Positions 26,891-36,751 of a stretch of DNA of 64,000 bases are shown here, in pieces. A program made the translations under genes and the position numbers. Position 1 is the stretch's first letter, and each line of letters begins with the position of its first letter. The stretch is from Echinicola vietnamensis DSM 17526 (GTDB taxonomy: Bacteria > Bacteroidota > Bacteroidia > Cytophagales > Cyclobacteriaceae), in contig NC_019904.1 of assembly GCF_000325705.1 (NCBI RefSeq), positions 1,806,001 through 1,870,000 of the forward strand, given 5' to 3'. Below the pieces are notes generated by a model. That model was not told where the DNA came from. It made no database searches and saw only the letters and a list, made by a program, of their open reading frames with translations.

Positions 26891-29323
26891 ATGAAAATAT
26901 CTTACCAATTGTGTACCGTCCTATTTTTCTTCCTGTTGGCATCAGGCCATGCTGTGGCCAGGCAGCATACCGAGCTGAAGGGTAGCGTGGAGGATGTCGA
27001 TGGAGTGGCCTTGCCCTTTGCGAATGTTTCCGTTTTGGAAAAAGAAGGTGGGCGTATGGTCGTAGGTGCTGTTTCAGATGAAAATGGCGACTTTTTGATC
27101 AGCACATCCAAGACGGGAGAAGTCATCCTGAGCATCTCTTCCATTGGATACAAGACTTACCAAACATCCCCATTTACCCTTGAGTCAGGTATGAAAAAGG
27201 ATTTTGGAACCATTCAAGTGGAAGAGGAGGCGACCTCGCTGGATGCCGTGGAAGTTAGGAGTAGCAGGCCAGAAGTCATCATTGAGGCGGACAGGACCGT
27301 GGTAAATGTCGAAGGTACCGTAATGGCAGAAGGTAGTACGGCGCTTGATGTAGTAGGGCGGTCTCCGGGTGTCTATGTAGATGCCGATGGAAATATCAAC
27401 CTTAATGGACGGTCTGGGGTGATTGTCTTGATAGATGATCGTCAAACCTACATGAGCGCAAAAGACCTGGCTAATTTTCTAAGGGCCATGCCTGCGGACA
27501 ATATCAAAAGCATAGAAGTGATCAATAATCCACCTGCCAAATACGATGCGGAAGGAGCCGCAGGTGTGCTCAATATCCAATTGAAAAAGAATGATTACAA
27601 TGGCATGAACGGAAGCATCCAGGCCGGACACTATTATAATGGTCGACATGCTCCCTTTGCTGGAGGAAGCTTAAACCTTAAACGGGGGAAGTGGACCACC
27701 AATCTTAGCTTAAACTATAACACTTGGGTACGTGATATTGACCTGCAAATCTTAAGGAGGTTTAAAGAAGAAAACGGTACTTCTGAGTTTGATCAGGACG
27801 CTCTTTTACAGCTTGGAGAGGAGAATTTTTTCCTGTCTGGCGGGGCGGATTATCAGATAAACACAAAGCATTCCGTTGGGTTTAGTTTTCAGGCTTCTGA
27901 TCGGGATGGCGAGGAAAATGGAGATTCCCGAACGGATATTTCCAATCCGGACAATCCGGACATCAATCACCTGCAGGCGCTGAATGACAGCGAATCAGGG
28001 AATACCCGGGTTTTCACCAACTTCCATTACGTAGGTAATTTGGACACCCTGGGCACAAAGTTATCGGCTGATGTAGACTATACCGTTGTGGATGGAGGAA
28101 GTCTTAGCTTGCTGACCAACAATTATTGGGTCAATGAGGCCACAGAGGCCGGTACCATGGATAGGATTCGAACGGACAATGACATGGCCTACACGATTTT
28201 TACGGCCAAAGCAGATTTTACCAAGCCGCTAAGTGAAAAGGTGAAGCTTGAAACTGGAGTGAAGGGCAGCTGGGTGGAATCGGACAATATGCTGGACATT
28301 TCCAAGAGCACTGAAGATGGCCCTTTCGAGCCAGACCAAAATAGCAACCACTTTATTTACAATGAAAATGTATTGGCAGCTTATGCTTCAGTAAAATCTC
28401 CGCTAGGCAAAAAACTGGACTTTCAAGCTGGGCTCAGAATGGAATATTCGGACATCACCGGAAATTCAGTGACGCTTAACCAAGTCAACAAACAGGAATA
28501 TCTAAACCTGTTTCCAAGTATGTTTTTACAGCACAAAGTGTCCGATAATTATTCCATCATCTATAATGTAAACAGAAGGATCACCCGGCCTAATTATCGC
28601 TTGCTGAATCCCTTCGTGTTTTATGTGGATCCATTGACTACCGAAAAAGGTAATCCCAATCTTCAGCCCCAGTATGCCAATAATTTTGAAATGAGCCATG
28701 TTTTTAAGCAGGCTTACCAATTTACCTTGGCCTATTCCAGGACCACGAATTCTATCGATCAGGTGATGATCCAAAACGATGAAACCAAAGAAACCACCCT
28801 TCAAGTACAAAACTTTGATAAATCAGAGGATTTTAGCTTAAGGATGATGGTACCGGTAGAGATTGCTGAATGGTATAGCACCAGTAATATGCTTCACTTG
28901 TATTATAAAGCTTACCAGTCTCAATTAGGGGATGACTTTCTTGATGTAAGTCAGTTTTCGTACATGGCAAGGACCCAACACAACATCACCCTTCCCAAAG
29001 GGTTTAAGGTAGAGCTCGTGGGCATGTATATCAGTCCTTTTCTTGAAGGACAAATGAAATTCAACGGCTTTGGCTGGGTGGATGCCGGGGTTACCAAGTC
29101 CTTTAAAGACGATAAGTTCAGTGTGACAGTAAATGGCCAGGATATTTTCAGGACGCGAGGGATCAAAGGCGGGGTGAATTTTGCCGATATCAATACCGAT
29201 ATCAGGCAATACAATAGCCAGCAAGCCGTCAGGGTGACGTTTAGGTGGAACTTCTCCAAAGGCGAAAAATTCAAAGTGTCCAATAGGAGTGGTAGTGCCG
29301 AGGAGCGAAACCGATTGGATTAA
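26891..29323 (+). CDS. TonB-dependent receptor family outer-membrane protein
   Basis: 810 aa. A signal peptide (MKISYQLCTVLFFFLLASGHAVA) is followed by a carboxypeptidase-regulatory-like domain (about residues 28-110: GSVEDVDGVALPFANVSV, SISSIGYKTY), a plug domain (GSTALDVVGRSPGVYVDADGN ... IKSIEVINNPPAKYDAEGAAGVLNIQLKK) and an 'outer membrane beta-barrel family' barrel that ends in RVTFRWNFSKG plus a charged tail. This type lacks a SusD partner and is thought to bind small ligands or siderophores. No neighbour reveals the ligand. The upstream GTGTAC repeats may control it. Confidence 0.9.
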   Translation: MKISYQLCTVLFFFLLASGHAVARQHTELKGSVEDVDGVALPFANVSVLEKEGGRMVVGAVSDENGDFLISTSKTGEVILSISSIGYKTYQTSPFTLESGMKKDFGTIQVEEEATSLDAVEVRSSRPEVIIEADRTVVNVEGTVMAEGSTALDVVGRSPGVYVDADGNINLNGRSGVIVLIDDRQTYMSAKDLANFLRAMPADNIKSIEVINNPPAKYDAEGAAGVLNIQLKKNDYNGMNGSIQAGHYYNGRHAPFAGGSLNLKRGKWTTNLSLNYNTWVRDIDLQILRRFKEENGTSEFDQDALLQLGEENFFLSGGADYQINTKHSVGFSFQASDRDGEENGDSRTDISNPDNPDINHLQALNDSESGNTRVFTNFHYVGNLDTLGTKLSADVDYTVVDGGSLSLLTNNYWVNEATEAGTMDRIRTDNDMAYTIFTAKADFTKPLSEKVKLETGVKGSWVESDNMLDISKSTEDGPFEPDQNSNHFIYNENVLAAYASVKSPLGKKLDFQAGLRMEYSDITGNSVTLNQVNKQEYLNLFPSMFLQHKVSDNYSIIYNVNRRITRPNYRLLNPFVFYVDPLTTEKGNPNLQPQYANNFEMSHVFKQAYQFTLAYSRTTNSIDQVMIQNDETKETTLQVQNFDKSEDFSLRMMVPVEIAEWYSTSNMLHLYYKAYQSQLGDDFLDVSQFSYMARTQHNITLPKGFKVELVGMYISPFLEGQMKFNGFGWVDAGVTKSFKDDKFSVTVNGQDIFRTRGIKGGVNFADINTDIRQYNSQQAVRVTFRWNFSKGEKFKVSNRSGSAEERNRLD

Positions 29324-29352
29324 ACAAAGAGGTTGATTTGATTTAATATAAA

Positions 29353-29383
29353 AAGATAGTCTCCGAGTGGGGGCTATTTTTTG
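29353..29383 (+). terminator. Intrinsic terminator after the TonB receptor gene
   Basis: ATAGTCTCC-GAGT-GGGGGCTAT pairs over nine positions with G-U pairs and is followed by six T residues. Confidence 0.8.
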
Positions 29384-29452
29384 TTTTAGAAATGTCCACC
29401 GTTTACTAAAGGGAGCCATTTACGCTTACAGCCTCAGCAGACGGGATAGGGA

Positions 29453-30040
29453 TTACCATTTTTCTAAGCGGAAATCATAGGTTTTCGTCCATTTACCATT
29501 GATTTTCTGGTAAAGGGCGAGTGAACGAGTGGTTGCTTTTTGGGTCTCAGCCGCATAAAAAATGCAGGCGATGGCATAGTTTTTCAAAAAGAACGGCTTG
29601 GAAGTGGTAATGACGTAATCCTTAGAAGCAGCATTTGAGGCCAATTGATAGGGGGTGGTTCCTTCAGTTGCCTTCTTTGGAAGCGGGGCATCGATAAGGT
29701 GAATGCCAAATTGATTGGCTTTGAGCGGGTTAAAATAGATTTTTTTACCTTGCTGTTGGCAGATTTCTGTAAAGGCTTGTTCAGAAACAACCTTCTTAAA
29801 GGATTTGCCCGTCAAGGGAGAGCGATGGTCTTTTACTGCACCATAGGCCTCGGTCAAGGAACCTTGTGGTTTAAGGAAGTACTGGATAGGTTGGGTATGG
29901 CTGACAAGGTACACCTGACTGTCAGGTGTATCGGTTTCATGGACAAACTGGTCCAGTAAAGCATAGGTCTCCCTGTTTTCCTGATGGCCACATCCGGCCA
30001 GCAACATCACTATGATCAATGGTATCACTATTTTTTTCAT
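29453..30040 (-). CDS. Lipoprotein of unknown function
   Basis: 195 aa from the ATG at 30040, where MKKIVIPLIIVMLLAGCG gives a textbook lipoprotein signal; the 20 residues added by the longer frame would destroy it. The mature protein has no motif I recognise. It contains DSQVYLVSHTQPIQYFLK near the start and a beta-rich end (RSLALYQKINGKWTKTYDFRLEKW). It converges with the TonB receptor gene and stands alone upstream. Intact frame and signal support a real gene. Confidence 0.75.
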   Translation of the reverse strand: MKKIVIPLIIVMLLAGCGHQENRETYALLDQFVHETDTPDSQVYLVSHTQPIQYFLKPQGSLTEAYGAVKDHRSPLTGKSFKKVVSEQAFTEICQQQGKKIYFNPLKANQFGIHLIDAPLPKKATEGTTPYQLASNAASKDYVITTSKPFFLKNYAIACIFYAAETQKATTRSLALYQKINGKWTKTYDFRLEKW

Positions 30041-30517
30041 GTCTTTGAATTCTTGGTTAAATAAAGGCATCAGAAGATTTCGACCACCTGCATAGGTCAT
30101 GGGATGGACGAAACTAGGGGATGGTAAGATGCCGTGTAAGATAATTTACCTATAAGAGCCTCAGATGGCAAAAATTACGCTACGCACATGTACGCAATAT
30201 TGTAATAGTTATAATTTTAATTACAAAAGGTATATAATTTTGATGGGTAAGAAATCGAAATAACCAATTTTAGTGCATGTATGTAAATGTGTAAGTGGTA
30301 GAAAATCAGTGGATTTAGAGGTTGGTATTTGATAGGGACTATCGTGTCCTCCGAGCTAACTCCGGAAGGGGTTAATTTCAGTAGCCATGGGAAAAAATCA
30401 TGGGCAAATAATCGATGATATTCCGCTTAAAATAACAAAAGCCCACAGGCTTTGCTAAAAGTCAGGGGCTCAGGTTACGTTTTATTCAAAATGGATAGCG
30501 AGAAGGGCTGTCAGCTA
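30041..30517. other. Intergenic region without genes
   Basis: 477 bp between two minus-strand genes. AT-rich near the lipoprotein promoter. At 30385-30405 a CCATGGG-AAAAAAT-CATGGGC piece recalls the palindrome at 18111. No RNA or frame is supported. Confidence 0.45.
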
Positions 30518-30982
30518 TTACTTAAAATGATATAGGAAGATCAATTTTCCGGTAAAGGCAGGTTTTTTCTGGTCTTTGATTTCAAGTTTGATGCTCATTT
30601 CAGTTTTGACGGTACCCCGTAAATTCGTGATGTTTGCCAATGAGGCGTGAAGCCTTACTTCGCTGTCCACCAGTACGGGCTGGGCAAATTTGAATGATTC
30701 AATGCCGTAATTGACCAACATTTTTAGGTTGTTGACTTTGACGATCTGTTCCCAAAGGTAGGGCACCAACGAGAGGGTCAAGTAACCATGGGCAATGGTG
30801 TTTCCAAAAGCACCCTCCGATTTGGCTTTTTCCGGATCAGTATGGATCCACTGATGGTCCAGCGTGGCATCCGCGAATTTATTTATCTGATCTTGGGTGA
30901 TTTTGTGGTATTCGGAGGTTCCTAGGCTTTGGCCGATGTATTTTTCAAACTCCTCAAAACTGTTAATGACTAATTGGCTCAT
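30518..30982 (-). CDS. MaoC family dehydratase
   Basis: 154 aa hot-dog protein starting at the ATG 30982 (MSQLVINSFEEFEKYIGQ); a 12-residue extension in the longer frame is not needed. The hydratase-2 motif is present as QINKFADATLDHQWIHTDPEKAK followed by FGNTIAHGYLTLSL, with the Asp/His catalytic dyad in D-x4-HxD. It acts on short (R)-3-hydroxyacyl-CoA or enoyl-CoA esters. It is a single gene with no fatty-acid neighbours in view. Confidence 0.92.
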   Translation of the reverse strand: MSQLVINSFEEFEKYIGQSLGTSEYHKITQDQINKFADATLDHQWIHTDPEKAKSEGAFGNTIAHGYLTLSLVPYLWEQIVKVNNLKMLVNYGIESFKFAQPVLVDSEVRLHASLANITNLRGTVKTEMSIKLEIKDQKKPAFTGKLIFLYHFK

Positions 30983-31316
30983 GAAATAAGTTGATATTTT
31001 CAAAAAGCGAATATACACAAAAGACTATAGATTAGAAACCAGAGGTCGTCGAGGGCTAGGCCAGCGAGTAGCATTTGCCACTTGTCACGCGTCAAGGTAG
31101 CCTTTGTCGTTTCGATGACCGGTGCTGTATAGGTTAGTTTGAGGGCCGTGATCTTTCTTGGTATGACACTTTATGGATGATATTAGCTTCTAAGTGTTGG
31201 ATAGTTGTTGGAGGAAAAAATGAACGTTTTTATGTAAAAGTTATTGTTTTTGCGAAAAAAATAGTTCTTTTAACAAACTGTTTTGTTTTAAGAAACGCTA
31301 CTTGCTTGATTTTAAG
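30983..31316. other. Divergent intergenic region
   Basis: 334 bp between the MaoC gene and the DUF3857 pair. The half near the plus-strand gene is A/T-rich with several T runs and probably holds its promoter. No repeat or RNA is recognised. Confidence 0.45.
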
Positions 31317-33161
31317 ATGATTGCTATTTTTGATAGGGCATGGCTAATCCCCTTTTCGTTACTTTTATGGACGGTAAATTTCGCTGCAGGCCAAGGAATG
31401 GAAGAAGTAAAGTTGATCAATTCCAAGATCAACAGTGTCAACACCATTCGGCTTACCGAAGACTATGAGGTTTTTCTCAGGGAGAAAAATAAGATTCTTA
31501 TTCTTAACGAGGACGGGCTAAAGGATGGAAATATTTGGCTCTCGTATAGTGACTTGTTGTCTATTGAGGATTTTGAGGGAGAAATCACGGATCCCCAAAC
31601 CGGAAAAACCATCGAGAAGCTAAAGCTAAAGCACTTTAAGGATGTTTCCCACATCAGTGAGGGGTCGGTGTTTGAGGATGATCGATTAAAATACTACAAG
31701 CCATCCCTTTATCAATTTCCCGTAGAGATCACGTATGAATACACCCAAAAGATCAGAGGAAACATGTATTTCCCTTCGTGGACACCCGAGGGAAAGCCAA
31801 AGCAGCTGGTTGAACAAAATGTTTTGGAAGTCATCTATCCCGAGAAGTTGGGATTACGGTATAAGACGGAGAATATAGCCACTGCTCCGAACATCACCAA
31901 AGACAATGGAGAGGTACGGATGAAATGGATGTTTGAGAACCTTTTTAACCTTGATGATCCGGAGGAGGATAGTGTGGCGTTGGTGAAGATTGCGCCGAAG
32001 GCATTTTCCATGGAAGGCTATGCTGCTGACATGAGCACTTGGAATGGATTTGGGATGTGGGTGAACCAACTTCTGGCGGGAAGGGCGGAGCTTTCTCCCC
32101 AAGCCAAAAGCACCGTAGGAGGAATTGTTGACAGTTTGGAGACTGACCGGGAGAAGATCAAAGCCCTTTACCGTTATTTGCAGGGAAATTACCGCTACGT
32201 AAGTATCCAAATGGGCATCGGGGGACTTCAGCCAGTTTATGCCAATGAGGTTTTCGAGAAGAAATATGGAGATTGCAAAGGCCTGACATTTTTGATGAAG
32301 TCGATGCTTCAGGAAGCTGGTATTGCGGCCAATTACACCTTGGTGCAAGCAGGAAGTGATGAAGACGATATCGATACCGGTTTTCCTTCCAACCAGTTTA
32401 ACCATGTGATTTTACAGGTGCCTGTTGAGCAGGATACCCTCTGGCTGGAATGTACTTCCAACACCCTTCCAGCAGGATTTTTGGGTGACTTCACGATGGA
32501 CCGCCATGTGCTGGCGATTACGGACGAAGGAGGGGTTTTGTTAAAGACGCCCTGTTATGATGCCATCGATTATAATCAGATCAAAAATGTCTCCAAGGTA
32601 AACCTCCTTGGGAATGGCATGGCCCGGATCCATCAAGCCAAAGAATTGACAGGGTTTGCAGCCCAAAATTACCTATATGCCCAAAGTGTCCTTAATGAAA
32701 AGGACATCCAAAAGTACCTTTACCATGATTTGGGACTTAGCGGTGCACACATAGAGGATTTTGAGCTTCGTGTAGATGGCAGTAAAAAGGTGCCTACAGC
32801 GGAGCTAAACCATGATACGTTTTTGCAGCAATTCTATCAGTCCACGAGCAAGCGGATGATCATCACCCCCAAGTTTCAGTCTGTGGACAGTGATTTGCTG
32901 GGCAACCGCTTCATGAAATGGGAAGAGAGATGGGAGATTTTAAACGAAGAATCAGTGGAGTTGGAAAGTGGTGGAGATCCGGTCCAATTGTCGGAAGATT
33001 TTTTTGATTATGCCAAAGAGATTCAGTTTGCAGACAATACCCTGACCGTAGTCCGCACGGTGAATTTTCATTTTCCCGAGTCCACCGACCGGGATACCAT
33101 GGATAAAGCCCTTAAGAAAATAGCACAACTCGATAATCAACCAATATTTTTAAGAAAATGA
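31317..33161 (+). CDS. DUF3857 / transglutaminase-like secreted protein, catalytic residues kept
   Basis: 614 aa starting at ATG 31317; a TTG at 31302 extends the frame by five residues and is not preferred. Signal peptide (MIAIFDRAWLIPFSLLLWTVNFAAG), then a DUF3857 beta domain to about residue 230, a transglutaminase core with KYGDCKGLT (Cys320) and FNHVILQV (His363), and a C-terminal beta domain. The third triad position appears as WLECTS, with Glu where Asp is usual. Such proteins are abundant in Bacteroidota with unproved roles at the cell surface. The next gene overlaps by ATGA and encodes a relative. Confidence 0.85.
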   Translation: MIAIFDRAWLIPFSLLLWTVNFAAGQGMEEVKLINSKINSVNTIRLTEDYEVFLREKNKILILNEDGLKDGNIWLSYSDLLSIEDFEGEITDPQTGKTIEKLKLKHFKDVSHISEGSVFEDDRLKYYKPSLYQFPVEITYEYTQKIRGNMYFPSWTPEGKPKQLVEQNVLEVIYPEKLGLRYKTENIATAPNITKDNGEVRMKWMFENLFNLDDPEEDSVALVKIAPKAFSMEGYAADMSTWNGFGMWVNQLLAGRAELSPQAKSTVGGIVDSLETDREKIKALYRYLQGNYRYVSIQMGIGGLQPVYANEVFEKKYGDCKGLTFLMKSMLQEAGIAANYTLVQAGSDEDDIDTGFPSNQFNHVILQVPVEQDTLWLECTSNTLPAGFLGDFTMDRHVLAITDEGGVLLKTPCYDAIDYNQIKNVSKVNLLGNGMARIHQAKELTGFAAQNYLYAQSVLNEKDIQKYLYHDLGLSGAHIEDFELRVDGSKKVPTAELNHDTFLQQFYQSTSKRMIITPKFQSVDSDLLGNRFMKWEERWEILNEESVELESGGDPVQLSEDFFDYAKEIQFADNTLTVVRTVNFHFPESTDRDTMDKALKKIAQLDNQPIFLRK

Positions 33162-35122
33162 ACTACTCAATCAAGTGTCAAGGATGGGCTGTTTTGACCA
33201 TGGCCATCTTGATCCTATTTACCGCTACCAGTAATGCCCAGGAAATTAAGCTGGGAAAATACAGTCAAAAAGAATTAGATATGACTTCTTGTAGTTTTGA
33301 GCCAGAAGCCTCTGCGATAGTATTAGGAGAGCAAGGCATCAGTTTCTTTTCAAATTCACATTTGGTCACCGAAATTAAGAGAAGGATCAAAGTGTTTGAT
33401 AGTGAAAAAGCCAAGGACCATGCAGATATTACGATACGGTACTATGTAGGGGAGGATGGTGACTTGGAAAGCATCAGTGGCCTCAAAGCCCAGGTCATGA
33501 ATTATGAAAACGGAAAGGAAGAAACGACCAAGCTGTCAAAGCGTGATTTTTATGACTCTGACCTCGGAAATGGCCATAAGGAAATTCGATTTACCTTTCC
33601 CGATGTAAAAGCCGGTTCAATTTTGGAGTACGAATACAAGGTGTATTCAAAATCGATTACCTTTCTGGATGGTTGGAGTTTCCAAAACAAGATTCCGACA
33701 ATTTTTTCCCGATACAAAATCGATATCCCCGAACATTTGGATTACCGGTTTTTGGGTCAGGGAGAGAATTTTGTGTTGGCCAATCAAAACAAAGAAAATA
33801 AATATGGGGAGAATGAATGGGTGCTGACCAATCTCAGGTCGATCAAGCCGGAGCCGTATATGAGCAATTTTGTAGACTATTTGGATAGGATAGAGTTTCA
33901 GCTGGCAGGATACAAGGACTTTAGCAATAATGGACTTTATGAGTCTTATTTGGGGTCTTGGCAAAAATTGGCGGATGAACTATTCAGTATCGATGATTTC
34001 AAGTCCTATTTTAGAAATAATGTAGCAAAGGACCTCCAAGAAATTAAGGTGGAGGGAGAAGACGACTTTTCCAAAGCGGCATATATCTATCAATATATCA
34101 AGGATAATTATAAGCTGAACGATGAGCGAGGATTTGTTCCCACCCAAACTGCCAAGCGGTTGATGGATGGTAAAATAGGAAGTGAGACGGATCTAAACTT
34201 GCTTTTTATGGCCATGCTAAGGGCCCATGGTATCCAAGCAGATCCTTTGCTGATCAGCAGCAAGGGAAATGGACGCTCCTATCTGGTTCAATTTCCTTTT
34301 GTGACCCAATTTAACAGGTTAATTGTACAGGTTTTGGTGGATGATAAGCCTGTATATGCAGATACCTCAGAGGAGCACTTGCCGTTTGGCTATTTACCGT
34401 TAAATAATCATGTGAAGGGTGGTTTTTTGGTCATGGAAGAGAATAGTGGGTTGATTGACGTGACCTTGGAACACCAGTCAGGGATCAAGCAGATGGTGGA
34501 CATTACATTTAATCAGGATACAGCCCATTATAATCATGCAGTGAGGTATTTGGATTATGATGCGGTAGACTTTTTGAAGGAAAATGAAGGGGTGGACTTG
34601 GAGGATGCTCAATCCTGGTTTGCCCTGGAAGAAACTGCAGCGGTGGAGGAGTTTAACGTGGAAAAGAGCCTAGAGAAGTACTTGAAAGTGGAAAGTACCT
34701 TTGAGGTTTCCAAGCCTTTCGATGCTTCTGCGGAGATGTTGCTGGTCAATCCCATCATTGTTTCCAGGCATAAGGAAAATCCTTTTAAGGTAGACGAACG
34801 AAATTTCCCAGTGGATTTTAACTACCTTGTTTCTGATAATTATATCGCTACGATTCATGTGCCAGAAGGGTATGTCCTGGATGATTTTCCAGAGCAGCTG
34901 GCCATTTCAATGCCCGGAGGCGTGGCGAAATTCATGTACCTGCCTCAAGCGAGTGAAGCTACCAATATTCTCAGAATCAATGTGTTGTTTGATGTGAAAA
35001 GCGAAATTGTGTATGCTTCTGAATATCAAGGATTAAAGACTTTTATGGAATTTATGGTCAATAAACTTCAAGAGCCAGTGATCTTGAAGAAAAAGCCTGC
35101 GCTGATCTCAGAGGCAGAATAA
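33158..35122 (+). CDS. DUF3857 / transglutaminase-like secreted protein, catalytic residues lost
   Basis: 654 aa, overlapping the preceding gene by 4 bp. It has a signal peptide (GWAVLTMAILILFTATSNAQ), a DUF3857 domain and a transglutaminase-like core of the same layout as its neighbour. Where the neighbour reads YGDCKGLTFLMKSML this protein reads IGSETDLNLLFMAML, so the catalytic Cys position is Glu343, and FNHVILQV is FNRLIVQV, so the His position is Arg387. It is therefore probably a pseudoenzyme. Tight coupling to an intact homologue suggests that they form a hetero-complex or that this one binds peptides without cleaving them. Confidence 0.85.
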   Translation: MNYSIKCQGWAVLTMAILILFTATSNAQEIKLGKYSQKELDMTSCSFEPEASAIVLGEQGISFFSNSHLVTEIKRRIKVFDSEKAKDHADITIRYYVGEDGDLESISGLKAQVMNYENGKEETTKLSKRDFYDSDLGNGHKEIRFTFPDVKAGSILEYEYKVYSKSITFLDGWSFQNKIPTIFSRYKIDIPEHLDYRFLGQGENFVLANQNKENKYGENEWVLTNLRSIKPEPYMSNFVDYLDRIEFQLAGYKDFSNNGLYESYLGSWQKLADELFSIDDFKSYFRNNVAKDLQEIKVEGEDDFSKAAYIYQYIKDNYKLNDERGFVPTQTAKRLMDGKIGSETDLNLLFMAMLRAHGIQADPLLISSKGNGRSYLVQFPFVTQFNRLIVQVLVDDKPVYADTSEEHLPFGYLPLNNHVKGGFLVMEENSGLIDVTLEHQSGIKQMVDITFNQDTAHYNHAVRYLDYDAVDFLKENEGVDLEDAQSWFALEETAAVEEFNVEKSLEKYLKVESTFEVSKPFDASAEMLLVNPIIVSRHKENPFKVDERNFPVDFNYLVSDNYIATIHVPEGYVLDDFPEQLAISMPGGVAKFMYLPQASEATNILRINVLFDVKSEIVYASEYQGLKTFMEFMVNKLQEPVILKKKPALISEAE

Positions 35123-35128
35123 TCACCG

Positions 35129-35154
35129 GCCGTCTCGTCAGTCGACGAGACGGC
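35129..35154. terminator. Bidirectional hairpin between converging genes
   Basis: GCCGTCTCGTC-AGTC-GACGAGACGGC is a perfect 11-bp stem in the 36-bp gap between the DUF3857 gene and the helicase gene. The T tract is weak on both sides. Confidence 0.65.
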
Positions 35155-35158
35155 TATG

Positions 35159-36475
35159 TTATTTCGCCAGACTTACTTTGATGGCCTTTCTTTTGATGCG
35201 TTGGTTTTTGGAAGCGGCAATGGCTTCTTTGAATTTTTCCCTTTTCACGGCGACATAAGAAAAGAAGTCTTTTACCTCGATGAGCCCGAGGTCTTCTTTT
35301 TCCATAAAGTCAAATTGCAGGAAAAAGCCCACCAAGTCGATTTTGTTGACTTTGTCTTTTTTTCCTTTGTTGATGTGCAAGGTGACAAAAGCGGGCGTGA
35401 TGGGTTGGCTTTGGGGGGCAAGGCTGAATTCTGTCGGAACCTCATCTAGAAAGTGGGGAAGATAATCCCCTTCCGTCATCATCAGAATACAGGTTCCGGA
35501 GGCTTTCATCCGGGCTGTTCGGCCATTTCGATGGAGGTAAGTTGTCTCTTGTGGGGGAAGTTGGAAGTGCACCACGTAGTCCAGTTCTGGGATGTCAATT
35601 CCCCGCGCAGCAATATCCGTGGCGATGAGCACTTGGGTGCTTCCATTTCTGAATTTTGTCAGTTGGGATTCCCGTTCGTCTTGCTCCAATCCGCCTCTAA
35701 AGAGTGAAAATATCACTCCATGCTGATCGAGGAATTCTCCTATACGGTCACAGGCATCGCGATGGTTGGCAAATACGATGGCGTTTTGGTCACTTCCCAG
35801 ACTGCGGATCAGCATGAGCAGGCCTTCCAGTTTGCCTTCTTTAGCGGTGGTGATCTTTTGGGTTTTGAGGGTCGTTGTAGCGGTTTGTTGACTTTCTAGG
35901 GTAAAGTGATCTTCAAAGTCCAGGTAATACGGCACCTCTATTGCCTTGGTGGCAGAAACCAGGATTTTATCTGTCACCTGAAATAACTGTCCGGTGATGT
36001 ATTTCATTTGTCCGATAAATCCCATTTCCAAGGATTTGTCAAATTCATCGAAAATAAGATGACGGATGGTGTCAGGAGAAAAAGTCCCACGCTCCAAGTG
36101 ATCTTTTATCCGGCCAGGTGTGCCGACTAAAATACTTGGTGGTACAGAAAAGTTCTTTCGCTCAATACTGAACATGTGCCCCCCATAACAAGCGTTTATT
36201 TTGATGGGGAGTTTCATGTTTTTGAGGACACTTTCTATTTGCAGCACCAGTTCTCTGGTAGGGGCAAGAATCAGGGCTTGTATTCCATCCTTTTCTTCGA
36301 GTTTGGTTAGCAGGCTGAGCAAATAGGCAAGTGTTTTGCCACTGCCAGTGGGAGCGATAAGCATAAGGTTTGCATGCTTTTTTGTGGCCTCAAGCGTTGC
36401 TTCTTGCATCTCATTGAGTGCTGAAATGCCCAAATTTTGAAGGACTTTTTGCTGATTTAAGTTAGAAAGTGTCAT
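35159..36475 (-). CDS. DEAD-box RNA helicase, DbpA-like
   Basis: 438 aa. Helicase motifs in order: a Q-motif-like ALNEMQ, motif I APTGSGKT, Ia APTRELVLQ, motif II DEFD in LIFDEFDKSLEMGF, motif III SAT, motif V ARGIDIP and VI HRNGRTARM. The last 70 residues (KVNKIDLVGFFLQFDFMEKEDLGLIEVKDFFSYV ... KAIKV) form the DbpA RNA-binding domain, which directs such helicases to 23S rRNA during ribosome assembly. The motif II variant DEFD instead of DEAD is unusual. The start is near its promoter, with TACCTTTG on the minus strand just before the ATG. Confidence 0.9.
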   Translation of the reverse strand: MTLSNLNQQKVLQNLGISALNEMQEATLEATKKHANLMLIAPTGSGKTLAYLLSLLTKLEEKDGIQALILAPTRELVLQIESVLKNMKLPIKINACYGGHMFSIERKNFSVPPSILVGTPGRIKDHLERGTFSPDTIRHLIFDEFDKSLEMGFIGQMKYITGQLFQVTDKILVSATKAIEVPYYLDFEDHFTLESQQTATTTLKTQKITTAKEGKLEGLLMLIRSLGSDQNAIVFANHRDACDRIGEFLDQHGVIFSLFRGGLEQDERESQLTKFRNGSTQVLIATDIAARGIDIPELDYVVHFQLPPQETTYLHRNGRTARMKASGTCILMMTEGDYLPHFLDEVPTEFSLAPQSQPITPAFVTLHINKGKKDKVNKIDLVGFFLQFDFMEKEDLGLIEVKDFFSYVAVKREKFKEAIAASKNQRIKRKAIKVSLAK

Positions 36476-36526
36476 GCCTCAAAGGTAATTCAAGTATCTT
36501 TATAAATCAGAAATTATTTTGATTCC

Positions 36527-36751
36527 ATGGAAGATCAACCCAATAATCCCATGCACGGGGTAAAACTTGAACAAATTGTGACGGTGCTGGTAAAATATTA
36601 CGGCTATGATAACCTGGCCGAAAAGGTACCCGTCAATTGTTTTATTTCCAACCCAAGCATCAAAAGCAGCTTAAAATTCCTTCGCCGTACCCCGTGGGCA
36701 AGGGCCAAGGTGGAAGGCTTGTACTTGGAGTTACTGGAAAAGAAAAAGTGA
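36527..36751 (+). CDS. VF530 family (DUF2132) DNA-binding protein
   Basis: 74 aa. It matches the VF530/DUF2132 family almost end to end: NPMHGVKLEQIVTVLVKYYG, then VNCFISNPSIKSSLKFL and RRTPWARAKVEGLY. The founding member from Vibrio fischeri has a helical fold shown to bind DNA; the cellular role is unknown. It diverges from the helicase gene across 51 bp. The next 258 bp hold no supported gene. Confidence 0.93.
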   Translation: MEDQPNNPMHGVKLEQIVTVLVKYYGYDNLAEKVPVNCFISNPSIKSSLKFLRRTPWARAKVEGLYLELLEKKK

